A stretch of 64,000 bases of DNA from Lascolabacillus massiliensis (GCF_001282625.1 NZ_CTEJ01000002.1:1118501-1182500); one strand, 5' to 3'. Positions 1-8,358 are shown, counted from the first letter of the stretch. Notes: generated from the sequence alone by a model not told the origin. Made by a program: numbers and translations.

Positions 1-357
1 TTCAGCACCGCGAACATAGCAGGCTGTACCTGTACATATTGATATTGGATGTTCTCCCTTAGGTATCATGGAGAAGAACGAATAAAATGTGACAACACCA
101 TACACCTGTGCTACAGAGATATGCAGATTATGTGCAATTACATCCTGCACCTCTGCCGGCAGGTAACCAAACTCATGCTGTGCCTCATGTAATATGTTTA
201 TTAATTCAAGTGGCTCGTTATCAAACATGTTACATATATTGTTTATCTTGTCGACCTTCTCCTTTGAGAGATTAACTCTAACCTCCACATTATCTGTTCC
301 GGTCACTTTTTCCATGAAGCTGTATACTTCCGGATTAACTTTAATATTCTGACTCAT
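1..357 (-). CDS. hydC: HydC/NuoE-like [2Fe-2S] subunit of NADH-dependent hydrogenase (3' end cut off)
   Basis: Reading leftwards from the ATG at 355-357 gives 119 residues starting MSQNIKVNPEVYSF and still open at the window edge. The segment LHEAQHEFGYLP followed by VYGVVTFYSFFS and then ICTGTAC is the signature of the 24-kDa (NuoE) thioredoxin-like [2Fe-2S] family; the two cysteines of CTGTAC are the first cluster pair, and the second pair would lie beyond base 1. It starts 18 bases after the hydA stop, so it should be the last visible gene of the hyd operon and the third subunit of a HydABC complex that passes electrons between NADH, ferredoxin and protons. NuoE proteins are usually about 150-160 residues, so roughly a quarter is missing here. 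Function is by family; the order A then C is read directly. Confidence 0.9.
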   Translation of the reverse strand, partial: MSQNIKVNPEVYSFMEKVTGTDNVEVRVNLSKEKVDKINNICNMFDNEPLELINILHEAQHEFGYLPAEVQDVIAHNLHISVAQVYGVVTFYSFFSMIPKGEHPISICTGTACYVRGAE

Positions 358-375
358 AATATTTACATATTTTGT

Positions 376-2154
376 TTATATCTCACCATTCAAATGAAGA
401 GTAACCTCATTACTTTTAGGAAAATATTCAGTGTGAAGCAAACTGTGTGCTTTGTGGCTGCCCGGTTCGCCCAGAAACTCATTATAAAGTTTGATTATTG
501 AAGGATTCTCGTGCGATTTACGAATTATTTTCCTCTTATCCTCAGAGTAAATAGCTGCTGCACGTCTATTCAGAATTTCGCTTTTGCCATGATGATATGG
601 CTGACCTCCGCCACCAATACACCCACCCGGGCAGGCCATGATCTCTATTGCATGATATTTGGATGTTCCTGCCCTAACCTCATTCAAAAGTTTGCGAGCA
701 TTACCCAAACCATGAGCAATACCTATATTAAGCTCAAGTCCGCCAAAATCAACCTTCGCAGAGCGTATCCCCTCCATGCCACGCAAATTATCAAATTCAA
801 CCTTCTCAAGTTTTTTCCCTGTATAAAGTTCATATGCAGTTCTGCAGGCAGCCTCAATTACCCCTCCTGTATTACCGAAAATGACCCCTGCACCGGTGGA
901 TTCACCCAGAGGATCATCAAAATCTGAATCAGGCAGATTCAGGAAATCTATATTAGCTTCCTTAATAAAAGCAGCCAGTTCACGGGTAGAGATTGAATAA
1001 TCAACATCCTGATTTCCATCCACCTTAAACTCATCTCTCTGACACTCATATTTTTTAGCAATGCATGGCATTATTGAAACCACTATAAGATCTTTTCTGC
1101 TTACTCCTATCTTATCTGCGAGGTAGGTTTTGGCAATCGCTCCAAACATTTGTTGAGGAGATTTAGCAGTTGAAGGAACATCCAGCAGATCAGGAAAATT
1201 ATGTTCAAAAAAGTTTACCCATCCGGGACAACAGGATGTAAGTATGGGTAAACGAACATTGGTATCTCCCGACATAAATGCCTTCAGGCGCTGTAACAGC
1301 TCTGTTCCCTCTTCCATTATGGTAAGATCAGCGCTATAATCTGTATCAAATACATAATCAAAGCCAAGCTCTTTTAATGCTGACACCATCTTACCGGTAA
1401 CCAAAGTGCCTGGCTTTAACCCAAACTCCTCTCCGAGAGCTGCTCTGACAGCAGGTGCAGTCTGCACAATTACTGTTTTTGATGAATCACTAAGTGCACG
1501 AATTATATCATTTGTATGATCAACCTCTGTAAGTGCACCTGTAGGGCAAACAGAAAGACACTGACCACAATAAGTGCATGGTGAATCTTCCAGATTCATC
1601 TCGAAAGCTGGAGCTACAGCTGACATGAAACCACGGTTTACAGCTGAAAGTGCACCAACTGTCTGAACATCGTTGCACATCATTTCGCATCTGCGGCACA
1701 TTATACATTTATCTATATCCCTGATAATTGAAGGTGATGTATCTTTTCTGTATCTGGATTGTTCACCCTCATATGGCAGACTTCTGATATTGAATTGTGT
1801 AGCCAGGCTTTGCAGTTCACACTGTCCCGACTTTGCACATACAAGGCAGTCAAACGGGTGGTCTGAAATAATCAATTTTAAAACAGTAGTTCGGGCATTC
1901 AGCACTCTTATATTATGGGTATTTATAACCATCCCCTCCTGTGCTTCTGTTATACATGAGGGGGCCAGATTTTTACGTCCTTCAACCTCAACTACACATA
2001 TCCTGCATCCACCGGGTTTATTCTCAATACCCATATCACACAGTTCGAAATGACATAGTGTAGGTATCTCTACTCCAGCCATCCTGGCTGCCTTAAGAAT
2101 AGTTGTACCTTCTTCAACCTGTACTTTTTTCTTATCTATGGTAAGTTCAATCAT
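376..2154 (-). CDS. hydA: [FeFe]-hydrogenase catalytic subunit HydA (NADH/ferredoxin type)
   Basis: A 592-residue cytoplasmic iron hydrogenase. Domains in order: plant-type [2Fe-2S] ferredoxin (ligands C34, C50, C53, C67), NuoG-like His-Cys [4Fe-4S] site (H99, C103, C106, C112), two [4Fe-4S] ferredoxin motifs (C150-C160 and C193-C203), then the H-cluster domain. All three H-cluster signatures are intact: TSCCPGW at 307-312, MPCIAKKYE at 362-370 and MACPGGCIGGGGQP at 506-519, giving cysteines 309, 364, 508 and 512 plus the proton-relay C308. This is the layout of the trimeric bifurcating group A3 enzymes. It follows hydB by 31 bases and precedes hydC by 18. Production of H2 from NADH plus reduced ferredoxin is inferred from the family and from the hydB and hydC neighbours; bifurcation cannot be proved by sequence. 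Confidence 0.95.
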   Translation of the reverse strand: MIELTIDKKKVQVEEGTTILKAARMAGVEIPTLCHFELCDMGIENKPGGCRICVVEVEGRKNLAPSCITEAQEGMVINTHNIRVLNARTTVLKLIISDHPFDCLVCAKSGQCELQSLATQFNIRSLPYEGEQSRYRKDTSPSIIRDIDKCIMCRRCEMMCNDVQTVGALSAVNRGFMSAVAPAFEMNLEDSPCTYCGQCLSVCPTGALTEVDHTNDIIRALSDSSKTVIVQTAPAVRAALGEEFGLKPGTLVTGKMVSALKELGFDYVFDTDYSADLTIMEEGTELLQRLKAFMSGDTNVRLPILTSCCPGWVNFFEHNFPDLLDVPSTAKSPQQMFGAIAKTYLADKIGVSRKDLIVVSIMPCIAKKYECQRDEFKVDGNQDVDYSISTRELAAFIKEANIDFLNLPDSDFDDPLGESTGAGVIFGNTGGVIEAACRTAYELYTGKKLEKVEFDNLRGMEGIRSAKVDFGGLELNIGIAHGLGNARKLLNEVRAGTSKYHAIEIMACPGGCIGGGGQPYHHGKSEILNRRAAAIYSEDKRKIIRKSHENPSIIKLYNEFLGEPGSHKAHSLLHTEYFPKSNEVTLHLNGEI

Positions 2155-2185
2155 ATCTTTCTATTTTTTGATACAGTTAAAATCA

Positions 2186-4012
2186 TTAAGCCATCTCCGC
2201 CGACACTTTTGGATAGTCACTTCTAAGGCTGATGGCATCAAATTTGCATTTTTCCATGCAAGCTCCACATTTAATACATATTTCCTGATTTATTACATGC
2301 ACCTCTTTCTTTTCACCACTAATTGCATGTGTAGGACATGCCCTCTTACAAGCAAGACATCCTATGCACTCCTCTGGTGAAATGATATAGAAAAGCAGAC
2401 TAGTGCATTTACCTGCACGACATTTTTTATCAAATACATGTTCATTATACTCCTCCACGAAATTCTCCATGGTAGAAAGAACAGGGTTGGGTGAAGTCTG
2501 TCCTAATCCGCATAAAGATGTATCCTTAATTACATAGCTAAGATTTTTGAGTTTTTCTAAATCCTCCTGTGTCCCTTTTCCTTCAGTTATCCTTTTGAGT
2601 GTCTCGAACATGCGCTTATTGCCTATACGACATGGAGCACATTTTCCACAAGATTCGTCAACAATAAATTCCAGGTAAAATTTAGCTACCGACACCATGC
2701 AATCATCTTCATCGAGAACAATCATTCCTCCCGAACCCATCATAGAACCTGATGCTGTAAGACTTTCATAGTCAATAGGAATATCCAGATGTTTTTCTGT
2801 CAGACATCCGCCTGAAGGTCCGCCTGTTTGTACCGCTTTAAATTTCTTGCCATTTTTAATACCACCACCTATTTCATAAATAATCTCACGCAAAGTGATA
2901 CCCATTGGCACCTCTATCAAGCCTACGTTATTAATCTTTCCGGCAAGTGCAAAAACTTTGGTTCCCTTTGACTTTTCTGTTCCTATAGAAGAGAACCACT
3001 CTGCTCCTTTTAGAATTATTGCAGGAATGTTTGCGAAAGTCTCCACATTATTCACGTTGGTTGGCTTGCCCAGATATCCGCTTTGTGCAGGAAAAGGAGG
3101 TTTATTTGAAGGTTCGCCCCTTTTCCCTTCCATTGAGTGTATCAAAGCTGTTTCTTCTCCACAAACAAAAGCTCCGGCACCATATTTTAAAGAGACATCA
3201 AAACAAAAATCAGTACCAAATATATTATCACCTAGCAAGCCATAATCATGAGCCTGAGCTATAGCAATTTTCAGTCTCTTTACTGCAAGAGGATATTCAG
3301 CACGAATATAAACCAACCCCTTTGTGGCGCCTATGCAATATCCACAAATAGCCATCGCTTCTATGATAGAATGCGGATCACCCTCAAGAATAGAACGATC
3401 CATAAAAGCTCCAGGATCACCCTCGTCAGCATTACATACCACATACTTCTGATCGGAAACATTTTTTTTGGCAATATCCCATTTCAGTCCCGTTGGGAAA
3501 CCAGCTCCACCACGACCTCTCAGGCCTGATGATTTAATAATATTTATTGTTTCTTCCTGTCCCAGCTCAGTGATTACCTTCCCCAATGCCTGATATGCAT
3601 CACGTGCAATTGCTTCATCAATATTCTCAGGGTCGATTGTTCCACAATTTCTAAGGGCTACACGAATTTGCTTTTGGTAAAATCCCATATGCTTTGAATC
3701 AGGCAAATGTTCTCCCGATTCAGGATCTGTATAAAGCAGCCGATATACTTTCCTCCCTTTAATGATATGCTCATCTATAATCTCTTTAGCATCTGAAGGT
3801 TTGACATGAGTGTAAAAGGTATTATCAGGCAGAACTTTCACTATTGGTCCTTTTTCACAAAAACCAAAACATCCGGTACGAATAATCTGTACATCACCGC
3901 TAAGTCCTTTTCTACTGACCTCATCTAGCAACATCTCATAGACCAGATTACTTTCTGAAGAACTGCATCCGGTGCCTGCACAGACTAAAATATGTATTTT
4001 ATACTTACTCAT
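2186..4012 (-). CDS. hydB: HydB/NuoF-like flavoprotein subunit of NADH-dependent hydrogenase
   Basis: A 608-residue protein with an N-terminal thioredoxin-like [2Fe-2S] domain (C11, C16, C48, C52), the NuoF core with FMN/NADH loops GRGGAGFPTG (165-175) and CNADEGDPGAFMDR (about 193-206), an SLBB region, the [4Fe-4S] motif ESCGKCAPCRIG with C455, C458, C461 and distal C501, a CRAGKC pair at 531-536, and a C-terminal double [4Fe-4S] ferredoxin (549-560 and 579-589). This extended architecture is characteristic of HydB, the NADH- and ferredoxin-interacting subunit of bifurcating hydrogenases, rather than of respiratory NuoF. The upstream [2Fe-2S] gene ends 10 bases before its ATG, so the two are translated from one message. 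Confidence 0.95.
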   Translation of the reverse strand: MSKYKIHILVCAGTGCSSSESNLVYEMLLDEVSRKGLSGDVQIIRTGCFGFCEKGPIVKVLPDNTFYTHVKPSDAKEIIDEHIIKGRKVYRLLYTDPESGEHLPDSKHMGFYQKQIRVALRNCGTIDPENIDEAIARDAYQALGKVITELGQEETINIIKSSGLRGRGGAGFPTGLKWDIAKKNVSDQKYVVCNADEGDPGAFMDRSILEGDPHSIIEAMAICGYCIGATKGLVYIRAEYPLAVKRLKIAIAQAHDYGLLGDNIFGTDFCFDVSLKYGAGAFVCGEETALIHSMEGKRGEPSNKPPFPAQSGYLGKPTNVNNVETFANIPAIILKGAEWFSSIGTEKSKGTKVFALAGKINNVGLIEVPMGITLREIIYEIGGGIKNGKKFKAVQTGGPSGGCLTEKHLDIPIDYESLTASGSMMGSGGMIVLDEDDCMVSVAKFYLEFIVDESCGKCAPCRIGNKRMFETLKRITEGKGTQEDLEKLKNLSYVIKDTSLCGLGQTSPNPVLSTMENFVEEYNEHVFDKKCRAGKCTSLLFYIISPEECIGCLACKRACPTHAISGEKKEVHVINQEICIKCGACMEKCKFDAISLRSDYPKVSAEMA

Positions 4013-4022
4013 ATACAGCTGT

Positions 4023-4418
4023 TTAAGATTTTATGGTATTATAATTCTGAGGAATGATGCCATCTACCAGCTCACCCTCTTTTATATAATGTTCAATTAT
4101 TTCATCTGCCTTACTGACAGTTACATAACCAAACACAATAGGATCTCTTCCCGGCAGTGTAACTTCTACAGTTGGCTCTGCATAGCAATAACCCATACAG
4201 CCGGTCTGTGTAACAATTGCACGAATTGATCTTTTATCGAGCTCATCTACAAAGTACTCCATGACTTCTTTTGCACCTGAGGCTATTCCACATGTAGCCA
4301 TAGCAACTTTCACTTGCACAAAGGATCCGGGATTTTCAGCACTATCCCTTAATCTAATCCTGTTTAGCATCTCCTCCTGTTTTTTCTTAAGGTCGGCTAA
4401 TGTTTTTATTTCACTCAT
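4023..4418 (-). CDS. Thioredoxin-like [2Fe-2S] ferredoxin of the hyd operon
   Basis: A 131-residue protein. After a helical N-terminus (about 1-30) comes a thioredoxin-like fold with four candidate ligands, in ATCGIASG and in TGCMGYCYAEP; the first site keeps only one cysteine in the usual place, so cluster ligation may differ from HydB and HydC. Small proteins of this kind are regularly found directly before hydB in NADH-dependent hydrogenase operons of Clostridia and Bacteroidales. Its exact role there is not established; it may be an electron shuttle or a fourth subunit. It is 64 bases after the HATPase stop and 10 bases before hydB. Confidence 0.8.
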   Translation of the reverse strand: MSEIKTLADLKKKQEEMLNRIRLRDSAENPGSFVQVKVAMATCGIASGAKEVMEYFVDELDKRSIRAIVTQTGCMGYCYAEPTVEVTLPGRDPIVFGYVTVSKADEIIEHYIKEGELVDGIIPQNYNTIKS

Positions 4419-4482
4419 ATACTTAAAGTTTACAGGTTAATTTACAGACATTTATATCTTCGATGTTTTTCCTATTTTAATT

Positions 4483-5046
4483 TCAGCATAAAAGGCTTTT
4501 TTCAGATCTGCAGAGAATCAACTGCTCCAGTTTATCTTTTATATATGATTTAATCAGACCGGATACTCCTTGCTGTTGAGAGTCTATTCCCTCTTCTATT
4601 AGCTCTGTACTATCAATAATAAACTCCTCTTTATCAATTTTGTATGAAAATCTAATCCTTAATAGAGGATTTGCTATCAGCAACATTGTCAGGTAACCAG
4701 GTATATCACCTATAGGCAGACAGTCAGGATTATCTGTACGATATGTTGCTTCGACAGTAGTTCCAACTCCACTTTCAGAAGTAACAGTAAGATGGCCACC
4801 ACACTGTTCGCACGTCATCTTAAGCAGAGGGATTCCAAGTCCTACTTTTCTTGTAGTTCTGGTTGTAAAAAAGGGATCACTCAATCTGTTCAGCTCTTTA
4901 GTACTCATCCCCTTACCATCATCTATGATTCTGAATATTAAAACATTGTTATCGTTATCCTCGAAGAAGCTGATACAAATGTTTTTCGCACCAGCTCTTA
5001 TAGAGTTTTGTGCAATATCCATCATATGCATCGCCATATCTACCAT
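4483..5046 (-). CDS. GHKL-type ATP-binding protein (HATPase) of the hyd operon
   Basis: A 187-residue protein in which the first 110 residues form a GHKL ATPase domain: N-box around N14 in DIAQNSIRAGA, G1 box IIDDGKGM at 41-47, and GLGIPLLK at 69-76. There is no histidine phosphoacceptor (DHp/HisKA) domain, no membrane segment and no sensor domain. The C-terminal 75 residues have no recognised domain. Orthologues are common beside hydrogenase genes and usually annotated as sensor histidine kinase or ATP-binding protein. It may act as an anti-sigma-like or phosphotransfer partner within the module; this is inference. Spaced 56 bases after the PHP gene. Confidence 0.8.
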   Translation of the reverse strand: MVDMAMHMMDIAQNSIRAGAKNICISFFEDNDNNVLIFRIIDDGKGMSTKELNRLSDPFFTTRTTRKVGLGIPLLKMTCEQCGGHLTVTSESGVGTTVEATYRTDNPDCLPIGDIPGYLTMLLIANPLLRIRFSYKIDKEEFIIDSTELIEEGIDSQQQGVSGLIKSYIKDKLEQLILCRSEKSLLC

Positions 5047-5102
5047 TCCAAAACAGCTTATACTTGATAATCAACTGATTCTCTCATCATATAAATATGA
5101 AA

Positions 5103-5819
5103 TTATTGTTTGTTGAATAGCAATTTGAAGCATTCCCAGTTTGCCGATTCCATCTTAAACATGTTATAAGCTACAGCAATATCATCAGTATAGTGCGCAT
5201 CAGAGTTTTGAAGAAAAAACTCTCCTTTCAGTTCAGGGTGCTTTTCTGTAAAATCATCCACTGTAGTTCTCTTAGAAACTTCCAGTGCATCATAGTCAAG
5301 ATCTTTTGGTATAAAACCGAGTTGACTGAAAAGAGAGTTTACAGGACGATCTATATGTGCAGGCACAAATAATCCTCCCAATTTATGTACCACTTTTGCC
5401 AAAGTATCAATACTATCCATTATACCGATAAACAGAGAGCGCTCTTCTTCGTATATGATAACATCATTCTCATCAACTGCTACCTGATATCCAAATTTAT
5501 CAGGATCATTTTTTATATTTGCAATCCGGCTGTCAAGATATTTCTGAAAATCATCTAGTGCCCACAGATGAGGAAAGTAGCATAGGCAGTGTACCTCTTC
5601 AATGGTGTTTACTTCACAACCGGGTATCACAAATAATCCTTTTCTGTTGCCAAGCTCTACACAAACACTCACGTTATGCGTACTGTTATGATCTGTTATT
5701 GCAATTATCTGCAAATTTCTCTCAATAGCGATGTTTATAATGTTTCGCGGACTCATGTCTACATCACCACAAGGAGATAGACATGTATGAATATGCAGAT
5801 CAGCATTAAAATAACCCAT
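5103..5819 (-). CDS. PHP-domain metal-dependent phosphoesterase
   Basis: A 238-residue stand-alone PHP (polymerase and histidinol phosphatase) domain protein. Metal-binding motifs are readable in order: ADLHIHTCLSPCGD (H8, H10), AITDHNSTHN, GCEVNT, PAHIDRP and NSDAHYTDD. The family hydrolyses phosphoesters, including nucleotide 3',5'-diphosphates, but the substrate here is unknown. It lies 23 bases after a DRTGG gene and 56 before the HATPase gene. PHP proteins recur beside putative sensory hydrogenases in anaerobes, suggesting removal or production of a small phosphorylated signal; that role is inferred. Confidence 0.85.
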   Translation of the reverse strand: MGYFNADLHIHTCLSPCGDVDMSPRNIINIAIERNLQIIAITDHNSTHNVSVCVELGNRKGLFVIPGCEVNTIEEVHCLCYFPHLWALDDFQKYLDSRIANIKNDPDKFGYQVAVDENDVIIYEEERSLFIGIMDSIDTLAKVVHKLGGLFVPAHIDRPVNSLFSQLGFIPKDLDYDALEVSKRTTVDDFTEKHPELKGEFFLQNSDAHYTDDIAVAYNMFKMESANWECFKLLFNKQ

Positions 5820-5842
5820 AACAGTTCCACACTTTACAGTAG

Positions 5843-6190
5843 TTACTCTATATCATACAAACTGCAATACAGTTTACCCGCAGTTTCAAATGCAGGCAAA
5901 CTTGAGTAGAGAACAACAACCCCTTCCGACTCTGCACTTTCTAGAACATCCATTTCAACTCCTCTCTCATTTACAATTATTATTGCACTCAGCTCTTTTA
6001 AACTGGCTACTGCAATAATATTTCTATGAGCCTGAGATGTTATCCATATCATATCCTCACGAGCTTTGCCCATTACTTCACTTAGCAAGTCGGACACATA
6101 TGCTCCTTTTGGGACCCTGCTAAGCAGATTTTTACTGGCTTTGCATTCTAACCCCAACTTATTTACAAGATATTTAAGATCCTTTACCAT
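5843..6190 (-). CDS. DRTGG-domain protein (first of two, downstream copy)
   Basis: A 115-residue soluble protein resembling the stand-alone DRTGG domain, also found in phosphotransacetylase and beside CBS domains. It has no catalytic motif that I can point to; the segment from SDLLSEVMGK to IWITSQAHRNIIAVASL is the conserved core. It is 10 bases after the hydrogenase-like gene and 23 before the PHP gene. It is a paralogue of the 113-residue protein at the start of the operon, with similar length and a shared core such as SDLMSDVLRF. Probable ligand-binding or regulatory role, by family only. Confidence 0.75.
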   Translation of the reverse strand: MVKDLKYLVNKLGLECKASKNLLSRVPKGAYVSDLLSEVMGKAREDMIWITSQAHRNIIAVASLKELSAIIIVNERGVEMDVLESAESEGVVVLYSSLPAFETAGKLYCSLYDIE

Positions 6191-6200
6191 ATGATCTGAT

Positions 6201-7556
6201 CTAATATAATTTATCTAATCTACCTTTACCCCATATCTTTTCAATTACTGTAAAAGCCTGATCAGGACTAAGTTTATAATTTTTCTCCATTATACGCTGA
6301 ACAAACACACAGTGAGATATTGTGGCTTTATCTTTTATAATATCCTCAGCAAGATTTCTGCAACTCGGTGCACCGCATGCTCCGCAGTCGAATCCGGGCA
6401 GGTATGACTCTAACCGATTAATTCGCTGCAATTTAATCAATGCCTTCTCCATATCGTCGTCAAGCAACAGACCATCTCTAGGATAAACCGGGTCAACACC
6501 AGAAGATTCATGAAGTTTTTCACTGTAATCCAATAATGAATTGAATACTTTTCCCCTGTTGACTGATTTCAGATTCTCCAATCTTTTTTGTCTCTGTTCT
6601 AATCTTTCTACTGTCAGGAAACGGTTGCCTGGACATAGGATACCGCCGGCGCAACCCTGATCACAAGCTCTCATCTCGAGAAAATCGATATCTTTTATAT
6701 GTCCAGATTCAAGCTTCTCAAGAAACTCTATTACATTCTCTATTCCATCGATAGCAAGATTTCTGCCTGCGTAATATTTTTTCTCGGTTCCTGAAAGTGA
6801 CCATTGCACGGAATCAGGACTCATATTTGCTGCTGTTTTGTGCTTCCCGGAGTTCTTTTCTCCAATCAGTATCACAGAAATACGATTGTAAACTTCTGTC
6901 ATGTTTATCGTACTATCAATTGCAGACTTATCTTCACCAACCGGAGAGAGTGCTGCCACTATCTTTGCTGCACAAGGAGTGATGTAATAGATATGGATAC
7001 TGGAATCTTCTTTAACTAAATTTTTCTTTGATTCCCTGAGATATATAGCTGCAATATCATGCGGAGCCTTGAGCCTGATAATATTGTGTGTAAGAGAAGG
7101 ATATTTTACCTGAATCAAGCGTACCACCGCTGGGCAAAATGAACTTATCAGAGGGCGTTGCAACTCATCTGATTTAAGTTTCATATACTCTTCCTTTATA
7201 AAGTCAATAGCCTGTTCAACCTCAAACACATCATCAAATCCCAGCTGTTTAATCGCATCCATAACCTGAGTTGCTGAGTACTCAGATGAAAACTGACCAA
7301 TAAATACTGATGGAACGAGAGCTATTTTATAGCCTGATTTTTCTGCAGATTTAAGTCCGTCATCCTTAGCATACACAGCCCTTTGCGGACATACCCTATA
7401 GCACTCTCCACAATCAATACATCTTTCTGGCTGAATTAATGCGTGCCCTTCAACAATACGGATTGCCTGTGTAGAACAAACACGCATACAGTGTGAACAG
7501 CCGATACATTTATTTATATCGATCTGAATCGAATGCGTATAGTTCCTGTCTTTCAT
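6201..7556 (-). CDS. HydS-like [FeFe]-hydrogenase homologue, putative H2/redox sensor
   Basis: A 451-residue protein: two [4Fe-4S] ferredoxin motifs (C17-C27 and C46-C56), a compact H-cluster domain, and a C-terminal [4Fe-4S] domain with C391, C394, C399 and C416. The H-cluster signatures are diverged: SSFCP (138-142) in place of TSCCP, TPCAAK (193-198) and RACDQGCAGG (296-305). The four cluster-ligating cysteines (141, 195, 298, 302) are kept, but the proton-relay cysteine next to C141 is F140. Loss of that residue is the hallmark of slow, sensory (group C/D) hydrogenases rather than catalytic ones. There is no PAS domain. Spacing of 4 and 10 bases to its neighbours shows co-transcription with an RsbW-like ATPase and a DRTGG protein. 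Sensing is inferred. Confidence 0.85.
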   Translation of the reverse strand: MKDRNYTHSIQIDINKCIGCSHCMRVCSTQAIRIVEGHALIQPERCIDCGECYRVCPQRAVYAKDDGLKSAEKSGYKIALVPSVFIGQFSSEYSATQVMDAIKQLGFDDVFEVEQAIDFIKEEYMKLKSDELQRPLISSFCPAVVRLIQVKYPSLTHNIIRLKAPHDIAAIYLRESKKNLVKEDSSIHIYYITPCAAKIVAALSPVGEDKSAIDSTINMTEVYNRISVILIGEKNSGKHKTAANMSPDSVQWSLSGTEKKYYAGRNLAIDGIENVIEFLEKLESGHIKDIDFLEMRACDQGCAGGILCPGNRFLTVERLEQRQKRLENLKSVNRGKVFNSLLDYSEKLHESSGVDPVYPRDGLLLDDDMEKALIKLQRINRLESYLPGFDCGACGAPSCRNLAEDIIKDKATISHCVFVQRIMEKNYKLSPDQAFTVIEKIWGKGRLDKLY

Positions 7557-7560
7557 AGTC

Positions 7561-7971
7561 TTAAAACAAAACTTTTATTTCGAGTCTTGTGCCTGTTCCG
7601 GGTAAAGATGAAAGCAACATTTCGTCGCAGTTTTTTTTTATGTTTGGTAAACCCATGCCTGCACCAAAACCCATTTGCCTCACCTCTTCAGAAGCGGTAG
7701 AAAAACCCTCCTGCATAGCTTTTTCAATATCCTCAATTCCGGGACCTTCATCTACAAAAACTACATTTATATAGTCGGGTCTAAGATCTACTTCCATAGT
7801 ACCCTTGTAAGCGTGTGCAACCACATTCATCTCAGCTTCGTAAAGTGCAATTGCTATACGACGTACTTTATCCGGGGATATATTAAACTGTTTAATAATA
7901 CTTTTTACCTCAGTACTGGCACGACCACCTTCGCTGAAGTCCCCACCCTTGATAAAGTATTGCATTTTCAT
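7561..7971 (-). CDS. RsbW-like anti-sigma/serine kinase ATPase
   Basis: A 136-residue GHKL ATPase of the RsbW/SpoIIAB class. Readable motifs: N-box ALYEAEMNVVAHAY (N49), G1 box VDEGPGI (about 73-79), and GFGAGMGLPNIKK (about 101-113). Proteins of this class bind sigma factors or phosphorylate STAS-domain antagonists, but no sigma factor or STAS gene is visible here. Its start overlaps the stop of the preceding DRTGG gene by one base (TAATG), and its stop is 4 bases before the HydS-like gene, so the three products are probably made in equal amounts and may act together. Confidence 0.85.
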   Translation of the reverse strand: MKMQYFIKGGDFSEGGRASTEVKSIIKQFNISPDKVRRIAIALYEAEMNVVAHAYKGTMEVDLRPDYINVVFVDEGPGIEDIEKAMQEGFSTASEEVRQMGFGAGMGLPNIKKNCDEMLLSSLPGTGTRLEIKVLF

Positions 7972-8312
7972 TAATAAACAGGTTTTAAACCATTCTTATA
8001 TAATAATCCTGATATTTCATAAACTGTTGTCTGAGTAGATATAATTGAGATTCTGCTTTTAGTTGCCAGCTCTATCATTTCGTCCGACACCTTTTTATCT
8101 CTTGCAATTATCAGGCATGACAAGTTTGATATTTCTGCTGTTCGTATTGTCTGTATTGTTGAGAGTCCTGTTATTAAAACAGTGTTTTCCATTGGAAATC
8201 TAAGTACATCACTCATCAAGTCTGAAGCAAATGCTTTAGTGTAATCTGATGAATTCTGAGATTCATTTATAATTCTACCTTCAACTATGTCGCATATCGT
8301 TTGCAACTTCAT
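7971..8312 (-). CDS. DRTGG-domain protein (first gene of the hyd operon)
   Basis: A 113-residue soluble DRTGG-like protein and the promoter-proximal gene of the operon. Core segments are AFASDLMSDVLRF, VLITGLSTIQTIRTAEIS and CLIIARDKKVSDEMI. The family is considered regulatory or ligand binding; no enzyme motif is seen. It is translationally coupled to the RsbW-like ATPase through a TAATG overlap. A TACATTTG box 46 bases upstream of its ATG is the likely promoter for the whole operon. Confidence 0.75.
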   Translation of the reverse strand: MKLQTICDIVEGRIINESQNSSDYTKAFASDLMSDVLRFPMENTVLITGLSTIQTIRTAEISNLSCLIIARDKKVSDEMIELATKSRISIISTQTTVYEISGLLYKNGLKPVY

Positions 8313-8358
8313 GTTTTCTTATTATTAGACAAGACAGGTTGTTTACAGTATAACTGCT

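Noticed and set aside
511-927. A 138-codon plus-strand frame opposite hydA
   Set aside because: It is the shadow of a gene with complete catalytic motifs on the other strand, with no protein family resemblance of its own. The many other frames opposite or inside real genes were dropped for the same reason.
2186-4012. Respiratory complex I (nuo) cluster
   Set aside because: Only NuoE/F-like subunits occur, next to HydA; there are no membrane subunits and HydB has the hydrogenase-type C-terminal ferredoxin domains.
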